Positions 1 through 9,530 of a stretch of 23,348 bases of DNA are shown here, one piece after another. The position numbers and the translations under genes are program-made. The DNA lies in NCBI GenBank assembly GCA_049999805.1, contig JBNGIO010006108.1, positions 56,685 to 80,032 of the forward strand, in the 5' to 3' direction. The DNA comes from Folioceros fuciformis (taxonomy: Eukaryota; Anthocerotophyta; Anthocerotopsida; Anthocerotales). The notes under the pieces are model-generated. The model was not told the origin of the DNA and did not search any database. It worked only from the letters and a program-made list of their open reading frames with translations. Positions within the stretch are counted from its first letter, which is position 1, and the number at the start of each line of letters is the position of its first letter.

Positions 1-259
1 CCTACGTCCCGTCCCGCCCTCAATTCTTTACCCCTTGATCCGAGCCCTCCCTGTTGTTCCGAGTGAAGGGGATTGTAGTTCCAAAACACATCCCCTTTCT
101 TTACTTTCAAACCTGTTTTCATGGGGTATGAAGTTGGTTTCTGTCGGGTCCCAAGCACGAAAGTCTGCAAGGGATGAAATTCCGACTACAAACAAGCAAC
201 TTTATTGAAGGTTTATTAAAGACAGATAACACGATTAAGGGATTCACCAGACTCAGGGG

Positions 260-442
260 CTACTCGTAGCCATTCCTCCCTAAATTTGCTGTGTGGATCC
301 GTATTGCGGAGAGCTTGTGAAGTTTAAATCGTTTTCGTCCTCGCAAACGGTCAGCACCAAGAGGTAGAACTCGTTTTAGGAAAAGGTCTGAAGGGCCTGA
401 ATTTGAAGGAGTCCGAGCTGAGCTCACATTCGCCTCGCCTGT
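260..442 (-). CDS. Possible C-terminal exon of an unidentified gene
   Basis: A minus-strand segment opens after an acceptor-like AAGCAG (its revcomp ends at 443) and reads about 60 codons to a TAG stop. The peptide begins TGEANVSSARTPSNSGPSD, then becomes strongly basic (LRGRKRFKLHK) and ends NLGRNGYE. The Ser/Pro-rich linker followed by a basic stretch looks like real protein composition, and it could be the last exon of the unidentified gene whose coding-looking pieces lie at 1012-1885. I recognise no family, and the connection between these pieces is not resolved. It could also be chance open sequence. Confidence 0.25.
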   Translation of the reverse strand, partial: TGEANVSSARTPSNSGPSDLFLKRVLPLGADRLRGRKRFKLHKLSAIRIHTANLGRNGYE

Positions 443-1011
443 CTGCTTATCGAGCATACAGTTCACCAGGGTGATCACAACAACTCCTGGTACAATCTAT
501 GGCCACCCATGGTCGTTGTACACCACCATCAAACTGCTATAGTCTTTCGAAGGGCGTCATTTCGTGCAAATGTTCAATCTCATTCGATTCAGAGCCAGGT
601 GGACGGACAGCCCGAGAAATCAACCGCTCACCCTGATTTGCGTCACAAACAAGGTTCGGCGCCGTTCTAGTTGGAGCAATGTAGCCGGTGGTAGCTACCC
701 GATGCACATTTAATCACGAATCAACATTCACGCAATTGTGATTCAAAAGGCGAGCTCCGGCTTCTCGAAGACAATTTTGACATTCGAGCAGGAAATGGAC
801 GGCTCTACGATTCACGCGGAGGGACTTAGACTGGATCTTGAAGATGACGCCGATTTGACTCTGTACTCCTGTAGGCGTCTGGCACAAGCTTGGAAACAGA
901 TTTACAAGATTATTTGCACGCAACAGCACAGTGCACACCGCAGAACTGTTTCGCGTTCGCGCATTCGCGAAAATCAACTCAATGACATGGTCTCATGTCC
1001 ACAGCTATGCG
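443..1011. other. Unresolved stretch without a firm gene
   Basis: Several short minus-strand frames between about 740 and 870 look partly protein-like, for example one reading SNVKIVFEKPELAF before a stop, which follows an in-frame TGA. None joins cleanly to its neighbours. It may be intron, untranslated region or a decayed part of the unidentified gene. Confidence 0.3.
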
Positions 1012-1105
1012 TCATCGATTTGTCAACAGATGCAATCCGGCGGCATCTGACAGGTTGCGGCCGCTCTCCTTGGAAACAATGTCATGTACGAATTGGACAC
1101 GCACC
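1012..1105 (-). CDS. Coding-looking segment of the unidentified gene
   Basis: After an acceptor-like CCGGCAG the minus strand reads VRVQFVHDIVSKESGR and continues to LHLLTNR before TGA. The alternation of charged and hydrophobic residues looks like genuine protein. The phase (one base before the first codon) does not match the neighbouring exon model at 1151-1332 unless that exon uses a different donor, so the connection is unresolved. No family recognised. Confidence 0.25.
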
Positions 1106-1150
1106 CTGCCGGGATGGTGTCAATTGCTGGCAGCCGCAGATGGTACTCGC

Positions 1151-1885
1151 TTAGAGCTTGCGTGGAAGCGGGGCAACGTCTTGCAGGTGATACGGATCTT
1201 CCACCTTGGGAGCGGTCTCCGTAGCCAGGAGGCTTCCGGTCTCTGAGTTCTGGTGGCTGATCTTCCTCTTCCCCGGCTTCACCTTCTTTGGCGAAGCCGG
1301 GAACCCGGATGCGCGGGCGGAGAAGCACATGACTGGTCACAGACAGGTCAAATCCAAAGAAACTTATGTGCTACTAGCGCTGCCCGGTTGCTGCTCGGAA
1401 ATCCTAGGCCTGCAGAGCGGTGGAGGGGATGAGGCACCGCCTGTTGAACTGATCTACGACACTCAGACCGCAACGCAACGCAAAGACTGGAAACAGGCAG
1501 CAACGCGGCGCCGACGGCATGTCACTCACCTTGAACTGGAGCCTGCGGGGCTGTGAGGCTTGTGAGGCGTAGACTGGAGAAGGAAATGCTGAGTAAGCAA
1601 CGCAATAGCGACCACATTACTCAGATTGTGACATCATGGTCCACCGCAGGAGAAAACGAGTACTGCTTGGAAAACTCTCGTGCCGCATCCAGCCACTCTC
1701 ATTCCGAGAGAGTCATATCACATCACATAATGTTCCACCTGTACACCACCAACGGTTTTGATAATGGGCAACAACTCCCTCGTGGATGGGATACCGCGTC
1801 TCTCGGTCCAATCACGCATGTAAAAGACGGTGCCGTCAACATGAGCCCTGCCCGCAACAACAGGCAGTTCGTCTCCCACGGTCCA
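1151..1885 (-). CDS. Unidentified gene, four-exon 3' portion
   Basis: Four minus-strand exons can be joined with compatible phases: 1795-1885, 1664-1697, 1530-1573 and 1151-1332, separated by introns of 97, 90 and 197 bp, together 117 codons with the stop. The first exon reads WTVGDELPVV and then DGTVFYMRDWTERR, the second WLDAAREFSK, and the last is basic and Pro/Ser-rich (SPKKVKPGKRKI) and ends PLPRKL. The donor of the third exon (CAAG|GTGAGT) is excellent; the donor at 1664 (GCA|GTACTC) and the acceptor at 1698 (ATGAG|AG) are weak. The 5' part, upstream of 1885, is not resolved. I do not recognise the family; a Tudor/Agenet-like chromatin reader is only a loose impression. Its 5' end would lie just downstream of the helicase stop on the same strand, so it could be a separate gene or a degenerating one. 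Confidence 0.33.
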
Positions 1886-2259
1886 CTTGTTACGCAAAAA
1901 AGTAGAATATAACAGGCATTCCACGCAGGACAAGCGGTGTGTCAAGACTACCTTGTAGCCAGCTACCCATGTACTTGTGTTCAGCGCGACCGTGTGTCAC
2001 AACATACAATATCACCCGCGTGACTCTCGGAATCAACAAACTTTGCCCACACCACAGGCACACTGATTTGGACAGCTGCAAAATCTTATGCCTAGCCGAC
2101 TTGTGGGCATTGGCGGTCCACTCAAGGTCACGCAAGCGTCATGGCATCCGCCCTCTATGCACATACTTGTGTTGGAGTAGCCTCTGGATTAGCTGCGCTA
2201 CTGATCATGCGCTACGAGGGTGAAGGGCTGTTCATTCCTATCCGCCCAACCCCCGGCAT

Positions 2260-5200
2260 CTAAACGCGAGAGTCAGTCTCCGAGCTGCTCGCGTTTTCGG
2301 CAAAGTCTTCGTCAGGCTGGTCGTGGTACCACAAGAACTTTGGGTTCTTCTTCCACTTCGCAGGAAACACCAAATCATCCGTTCTGTACAGCAGCAGAGC
2401 AGAACGCGGTATTCATAAGAATAGGTTTGCGACAGGTGAACGAGAAGCTCATGGTGCCACGGCTGAGATGAACCTGCCTGTCCCAGCATCTACATTTGCA
2501 GCACGCAAGGTAGGCAAAAGAGTAAGTTGCCATTTCCCGCGCAATGCAGCTCAGAAGCGAGGTCAGAGAGCCTTTGGTCACCGCATCCCAAACCATGATA
2601 ACTTGCACATCCTGGTTCGGTTGCCTCTCCACGTCTATGCTCCAAACCAAATGCAGCGTTTCTATTTGTTGGACCTGACCAAGAGAGCAAGAATTGTGTC
2701 AAACGGATGCTCCCCAAATCAATTTGCTAACCACCAGCGTGAGAGTAGCTCTCACCCTTGCAAGCCAGCATGCAGGTTTTGGGGAGGAAAGTGTCTGCCT
2801 TCCTGTTGCCAGGTCCAATAAGAAAGTGATTATCTTATGGGACAACGGAGGGGTCAAGATCCGGATAGTTCTGTTAAAATGTCGGCTGAAGCGAACCTGC
2901 GGCAGTTAAACAACTTCATATACAGGCGCTCAAGACGACAGCGCTCGCGTTCAGGATTTTAAACGACACTTCATCTAATAACGAAAAAGTCACTGACCTC
3001 CCATATAGTGTTGCTGAAAAGGCGATCGTGCGCATGGTCCACTGTATTGCAGAACTCGAAATTCCAATGTTTGGGGTTCAACGTTGGCGTCGTCAGGATC
3101 GCCGGTAAAGCTTCAGAATCGGGGGCACTTAGAAAGTAGAAGCCCCTCACCTTTGCGTCCACTATCAGCTGCTTCCAGATTTCATCATTAGCCCCAAGCG
3201 TACCCTCATTGCCAACTATCCACAGGCTATACCTGCAGCGAAGTATTTCGTCAACGAAGAAACGTTGAAGTGAAAGAAGCGCAATGCCAGATATCACATT
3301 TGACAATAGAGACGAAATACCTTGCTCGTGTCAAAGCCACATTAAGTCTCCGAACGTCGCTCAAAAACCCGATGCTTCCATCCTGGTTTCCTCGGACGGT
3401 GGTGAACAAAATGACATCCTTCTCTGCCCCTTGGAAGCCATCCACAGATTTGATTTCCACATCAAGACAATTCAGCCTCTCAGCATAATCAGCGTGGAAA
3501 CGTCTCTTCAGCAGCTGAACCTGGCCAGAGTAGGGAGATATAACTCCAACGCTCACCTTAAGTAGGCCCTTTTGCAAACAAACTGATATACAGGAGTCAG
3601 TGGTCAGAGGAGAAGCTATCACCTCGCACAGTTGAAAATAACCAATCCACGCTGATGCGTTCTGGTACCTGACTGCAGCTTGAATAGCAGTTCGACCACA
3701 ACAGAAGCCTCTAAATTATTTTCTCTACTTCTGTGGTCATCACATCGGCCTTCCCGCCCTTCCTGTACATCTATAAATGCGTAAGCCCCGTAAAGCTCTT
3801 GAAAGAACCCATCGTAGTGATCTCCAAGTACATTTGGCCCATCTGTAAGCTTGCCACCATAAAATGTACAATTTGGGAATTTGCTGATGGCAGGATGCAT
3901 CCTATACTGTACATTCAGAAGATGACAGCGCCCATTTCTCAATTCCATTATCCTTTCAAACAAACTTCGACCATAGCCACAACTTTTTGCAACCTGCCAC
4001 ACCTATGTGCATTAGTAGCAGCCAAAGCAAGCTCTAAGTCCTCCAGAGATGAAGTCAAATCGTATTTCCCACCACAAACCTGGCTTATCACTGTAGCTGG
4101 CAGCTGCTTGTGGTCCCCAACCAGAACAAGCTCCTTGATTCCATCTGTCTGTGCCACAATTGAAGTTTCTGATTCTAGAAGCTGTGCGGCCTCGTCTACA
4201 ATGACACATGGGTAAGACGAGCCATGCCTGATGTTGACACGGGCGGCTGATGACACTGTGCTGAAAACAATCTGTGCATGCCTTACACATTCAGTCTCAA
4301 AAAAAATCCTTAAGGTGATGTCTGGGGAGTCCTCTGGTGGGAAGGAGATCAGGAGATCAGGCAAAGAATCAAGAACTTCAGAGAGCTCCGTTTTTATTCT
4401 ACAAAAATTGACGAATCTCTCATCAGAAGAAAGCTGGGGAGGGTCCCCGTTCTCTGTTTCACAGGCAACCGCAGTCCTATCACATGGTTTTCCTGACAGA
4501 CCTTGACCAGATAACGCTCCTGACACACTCTTCAAGGCGTTTTCCTTAGCGTGGCCCTTCACCGTTCTGGATTCTCCACAGTCCCCGTTAGGTCCAACAA
4601 TGTCTTCTACTACTCCATTTGAGTCACCTATCTCATTGCTCCAACCAGTTTTTGATAAGTGCCCCAAGCTCGAATTTAGCATTGGCTCGGCACAGACGAC
4701 GTTCCTTTTCTGCTGAGATCGAGCTGCACCAGCTCGGTCTTCAACACTGAATATGCCAGCAGGAAGAGTACTAAGGTGAGAATGCCGTCTCCCACTCATT
4801 CGAATTGCACCGTTTGTCAGCTTTGTGCCAGGTTTGGTTACATCAAACCAGTCCTCTGCCTCTTCCGCTGTCAAAGATGTCACAAGATGCAGCATCTCCT
4901 GCATATCATCCGCGGCTTCTTGCAGTCTGAACAGGCCAGTAGACACAAGCAAATGGCTAGGCAAGTCAGTCAAAAGCGTCTGAATGTGCTGAGTCACTAC
5001 TTTTGCCCTGGCCTTGAATTGGTCTTGTAAAAACCGTGCATAGTTGAAAGCTTGGTCATCTTCAGCTCCTGTTTCGGGGTACATTCCTCTTGCGTACCCT
5101 GGTCTGAACAACGCCACAAGCCTCTCTGCCGTGGCGCCTAGTCCAGTTTCTGAACTGAGTGCCTTCACCAAGCGGCTGACCCTCATGGGAAGGAAAATCC

Positions 5201-7535
5201 GGATGAGAGAGGGCTCCAGAGCACATTTGTCTTCATTTCCCGCCAGAAGTATATCTCCCAATCGGATAATAGTGGTTTTCTTCATAACACCATCCACACT
5301 CAATTTGTTGCAAAAGTGCCCAAATTGCCTAGGTTCAACCTCCTCTGCAACTCCCAATCTAGTTGAAGACACAAAGCCAAGAAACCGTTTCGCAATCTCC
5401 GCTACTGCCGTATTGGTTGGGGCACACACTAATGAACGAATAGACATGCAGCTCAGAACAGACAGCATGGTTGCAATAGTTGATGTCTTCCCAGTGCCTG
5501 GAGGGCCCTGAACAAGTTCAACAGAGGGACGGTCTTGCTCCTTCAAGAGTCCCATCACTACACTTCGGATTGCTGCTTCCTGAGAGTTGTTCAGGTTGCG
5601 CACCTCCTTGCAGTATCTGTGGATCGCCTCTTCAGCTGCTGACAGTTCTTTGATGACCATGTCCTCAATAGTTTCTCCAGCTTGTGAGAGCCCCTGCGTG
5701 TCAATATCCTGAGACAGTCAGCACGTTAAGCTCAAACAACCTGAAATCTGCACAGGGGCACGTTTCATTACCTCTGCAGAATCGTTCACATCCAAAATTT
5801 CCTTAATCAACTTGAGAGGGGCCTCCATGACCCTGGCGTACGGTGGTGGGTGAAGTGCTTCCCATATCCGCAAATCTGGTACTATGGTGGTCAGTTCTAT
5901 TGCATACCATATCTGGTCATCAATGCATGCATCCTGAAGCGTCTGTAGCTCCTGGCTCTGGGAGACAGCATATGTGATGGCATCAACATCAGTGTCAATC
6001 CTTTTCCTACGGTCAACATCTATGATAGCTAATCTATGGCATTGCCCCCCATGCTCATTATCTTCACTGGTTCTCCGTCCGCGCAGTAGATCTCCAAGAT
6101 GCTTCGGTCGAAATGTTGCAAGGAGAATAACATCTCCAGACCTTGGTTTATATGTCGGTCGTTCTGACACAACAACAAAATGCAGCACCTAATAAGCAGC
6201 AAGTACGCTATCTACCCTGCTTTCGGAACCTGCTGAGTAGGTTCAGAAATTAAGCAGCACATCCTTTGTTATCAGGTTGCTGGTAGATGATGAACGATGT
6301 GGCAATGGCAGATATTCGTTGCCCTTTGAAATTGAAGAAAACAAAAGGAAAAACGTACCTTCTCGAGTCTCTTGCAGGATGTCTTTGGAGGTTCGATATG
6401 CCCAGCCATTGATGCACATTGAAATTTTCTTTAGCTCCCGCTTGAGTCCAGGAAACGAAGACACCCTTTGGATGGTTACGATGGCATATCGAGCAGTTGC
6501 AATACTTTGAAGACCCTGCTCAAGTTGTGCTCTTACTTCCTCTAGAACTGGCTTGCGGAAGCATTTGCAATACTCTTCCACTGACGAAAACCTGAGCGGT
6601 ATGTCCTTCACCTGACAACGTAGGTACCTTGCTGAGTGCGAGAAGCGTCCTCTCCAAGTAACGGCTGTGAGAGAGGATCAAGGAATCTAACATCGCTTTC
6701 AAAATAAGGATGTGTTAATAGAAAAATGTCTCACCTTGTTCAACAACAAATTCTGCTGCATAACATCATGCGCACTCCAACGAAGCACCTTAATCAACAG
6801 ACGCTGTTTGAATTCAAACGCCTCTCTAGCACCATCCGCATCCCTAATTCGGACCGTCTCTCCGTCACCTGTGCGCTTCGGTAAGGCTGCCCCAACCTCT
6901 TTCAGAATATGAACAGGCACCAGCTGCCCGAACTGCCGGAACACCCACAGCCGGCGATTATCAAGGCTGTAGCAATGCGAATCTTCAAGAAAGACGACAC
7001 TAATAGTGCTGACCTCCTGCACCTTGACCGTTCCCGCTCTCAAGAGGTTCAACAAATTCTGTATCAAAAGCTCCGACCTGTCCAAAGGCTTCCACTTCCT
7101 ACCACGACCCCGAAATGCTGTTTGTGGCACGCTGGGAGTAGAGTCGAAATACGGGCTAATGCAATCTTGCGAGTACTTAATGTTGCTGGGATGCATCCAG
7201 GTGACACTGTCGCCCAAATCGACCGTCGACACTGCAGAACATGCAGCTTCCGGGTGGAGTTGATTCAGCCTGCCAACTTCCTCTACCTCCCACTCGGCCA
7301 CAGCACGCAATGTCCCTTCATCCGTCATCTCTCTGGCCCGTACTTCCATCCGACTCCACTCCTCCACCTCGCTCAGCTGCAGCGCTTCTGCCAACTCGCA
7401 GCCTTCCACGTCTTCCGCATTAAATTCGGAACACGCGTCCGTGGGCAGCGCCTCGTCCACCTCTTCAAGAAGCGCTGCAACCTCCGCAGGCCCCTCATCG
7501 CTGTCACTCAGACAAACCACACTATCTAGTGCCAT
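2260..7535 (-). CDS. SEN1/UPF1-like superfamily 1B helicase, ten exons
   Basis: Minus-strand exons: 6735-7535, 6359-6611, 5772-6163, 4080-5708, 3669-3993, 3321-3582, 2998-3232, 2756-2896, 2582-2674 and 2260-2462. The first nine give 1377 codons in continuous phase; the whole is about 1440 residues. Helicase motifs appear in order: LNNSQ (about 530), Walker A GPPGTGKT (about 550), Ia APTNTAVAE, Walker B DEAAQ (about 987), GDHKQLPAT (about 1013), YGRSLFER, QYRMHP (about 1054), VISPYSGQV, VDGFQGAEKD (about 1180) and VALTRAR. This order defines the UPF1-like SF1B group of nucleic-acid-dependent ATPases; it most resembles plant proteins annotated as SEN1 or C29A10.10c-like, probably nuclear and acting on RNA or RNA-DNA hybrids (family inference). 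Residues about 600-940 are a long insertion, partly low complexity, between Ia and II. The N terminus is acidic. Near 2385-2404 the conserved C-terminal tail changes frame (see findings); without a correction translation would run to 2238. Confidence 0.85.
7490..7525 (-). other. Possible SUMO-interacting motif in helicase N terminus
   Basis: Residues 5-13 of the predicted helicase read SVVCLSDSDE, a hydrophobic patch followed directly by a Ser/Asp/Glu cluster. That is the general form of a SUMO-interacting motif. The downstream sequence stays strongly acidic for about 50 residues. The assignment rests on pattern alone. Confidence 0.4.
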
Positions 7536-8773
7536 CTCGCCAGGTATCCAGAAGTACAGCTAGTCTTTCGGGGTTGCCTCCCCTACCCGCCAGAATCTAC
7601 GCGGCTGCCTCCCTCTCCATACCAGCAGCCACGTCCAGAGACCACGACATGAGAATGCGCACCAAGACAATTGAACAAGCTGAATGAAAATTGGCCATCT
7701 CTCTCGACAGCACACTGACCAAATTCAGCGACTGCAGCAAAGAAAAGTACAAACAGAAGCTGCAGAAAATTGCGACACTCCAAAACCAGTTCGAGTACGT
7801 GTCTGCAGTTCACGGATTCCTTCCGCCTCGAACGCCAGGACTTATCGTCTACATGACCAGTTAGCTTGCAAGTCAGTGTTTCTCCCGCGTTGTCCTTCCC
7901 TCTTTGCGCTCCAGCTTAAGAATTTGCAGAACCATGCAGCGGGATCTGGAGGCTGGAGAGCTATAACCAGCAGCCGCCACATGATTCGCGCTTCAAATTT
8001 TCGAATGCACTTGCCGCTGTGAACTTCAGCAGGAACTGCTGAAAGCGGACGGCGCGGGTAGTGTTCACGGCGCATGGTCGGAGCGTGCCGAGTCATGCCG
8101 TGCAGAGAGCGTATCACAGGCGATGGTGATTCACTGACAGAAAACCGGGGATCACGGAAACTTAAACATTAACTAAATTCAATTTTGTGTATGTGTACAC
8201 AACGTACATATGCACATACATACATAGTCCGATGTCAGACCCGTAACAAGCGGGCGTGCCAGCGGGTCGTCGCATGGTGTCAGTGAACAGGATGCCGGGT
8301 TACAAAGAGTTTGAAAGACGAGTACTGTACCTGCTAAGCGACAAATAGAGGAGCTTCAATTCACGCTCTACAATTTTCAGCAATCCCTTCGGACAATGCA
8401 GGCCCGGTCAGTACAACCTCCTGCCCGTAACCTGAGGCTGCTACAACCAGGTGATTCATTTCATAACCTCCATGAAGTATTCACAACTTAAGTAAGATCG
8501 CGTTGAACGAGCTATCCACACAAAAAGCAAAAGAGTCCGGCTGCAAATCAATGGCTTCGCAAGAGGAAGGCCACGTTCTTGATTATCAAGACCTGCGAAA
8601 CTGGAAATGGACCATGTCTTAAGAACCATCGCACAACCAAAGAGGCTTGCACCAGGTCTCGGTCACGTGAGTGAACAACAGAACAGGAGGACCGCACAGT
8701 GGGAAAAACAAGGGAGGCAACAGCAGAGAGAAACAGAGCGCACGAGAAGCAAGAACAGACCTGCACTAGATGC
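7536..8773. other. Intergenic stretch, possible unresolved plus-strand exons
   Basis: No firm gene. A plus-strand open segment (7684-8022) begins 149 bp from the helicase start codon in divergent orientation and has coiled-coil-like Gln/Lys/Leu composition in two overlapping frames (one contains KYKQKLQKIATLQNQF), followed by a donor-like GA|GTACGT near 7795. A second protein-like piece (QELLKADGAGSVHGAW) follows an acceptor-like CTTCAG near 8027. I could not build one consistent model. Around 8186-8226 there is an ATGTAC/TACATA-rich simple-sequence run. Confidence 0.3.
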
Positions 8774-9010
8774 TCAGCGGTGGTGAGGACCGCCGTGATG
8801 CCCTGGACCTCCGAAGTGGTGCGGATGCGGATGGTGATGATGCGGAGCACTCCACACCGGGCCCCAAGAGCACAGCCCGCAAACGCAGGCCCACAGCGAC
8901 GAGAGCAAAATGCACGGCAAGCAGATACACTGCTCCAGGGGATTTCCATGGTGAGGACCACCGTGGTGGTGGTGGCCGCCTCCACAAAGATCAAGAATCG
9001 GAAGACACAT
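8774..9010 (-). CDS. Small His-cluster, Cys-rich probable membrane protein
   Basis: A 78-residue protein with a near-symmetric design. The N-terminal part holds GGGHHHHGGPHHG (about residues 10-22). The centre (about 25-50) is hydrophobic with several cysteines (CICLPCILLSSLWACVCGLC), long enough for one membrane-spanning helix. The C-terminal part is again His/Pro/Gly-rich (HHHHPHPHHFGGPGHH). The ATG at 9010 follows GGAG, and the stop is TGA. A good donor-like GTAAGT on the minus strand at 9027-9032, just upstream, suggests a 5'-leader intron. Clusters of His facing a Cys-rich hydrophobic core suggest metal binding at a membrane, but this is inference; I know of no named family. The overlapping frames on the same DNA are shadows of this one, judged by its regular composition. 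Confidence 0.5.
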   Translation of the reverse strand: MCLPILDLCGGGHHHHGGPHHGNPLEQCICLPCILLSSLWACVCGLCSWGPVWSAPHHHHPHPHHFGGPGHHGGPHHR

Positions 9011-9530
9011 CTCCGATCCTCCCTCAACTTACCCGCGACGACCCGGCTTCAATGTCTGCCCTAGTCTCTCCCTCGCACTCCTCCTTCACAACGCTTCCCG
9101 ACTTACCACGGATCGAGAATGACGAGTCCCGAGTCTAGCAGAGGCAAAAGAGCACAGAGATGCCACCGCGGAATGATAGCACGAACGACGCGTAGAAGTA
9201 CCTCCACCAGTGACGTGGAGGCCCAATTTTGGTCCCATGTTGCCCGGCCCGGGAAGTGCGCCTGCTTTCTTAAGTGCAGCGCTACATACGTGCCCTTTTC
9301 CTCACACCTGTAAAAGCCAGCTGGAGGGAAAAGCATTGGTCAGTCAGGAAACAAAGGAAAGTAAGAATGACGGTGTGGATCACACAGACCACAAGGTCCG
9401 CAAGCGAACACAAAACACATACTGGTGGCGACAAGGGGTTCTGCTCTTACAGTACTACCATCTTCTTTGGATGACGCCATGTCGACGAAGGTGCTCCACA
9501 CTTGCATCACCTAGGATTTCATTCTGTCCC
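9011..9530. other. Spacer between PPR gene and His-rich gene
   Basis: Probably the 3' untranslated region of the PPR gene and the promoter and 5' leader of the His/Cys-rich gene, both on the minus strand. Acceptor-like CTCCAG and TTACAG sites occur on the minus strand near 9310-9330. No convincing additional coding region is seen. Confidence 0.4.

Noticed and set aside
6612-6734. A coding exon in the helicase between the first and second exons
   Set aside because: No phase-compatible acceptor exists, and joining NLLLNK directly to VKDIPLRF gives the expected family sequence.
8548-9064. Other overlapping frames over the His-rich gene, including a 159-codon one
   Set aside because: They lack regular composition and mirror the CAC/GGT-rich codons of the His/Gly frame.
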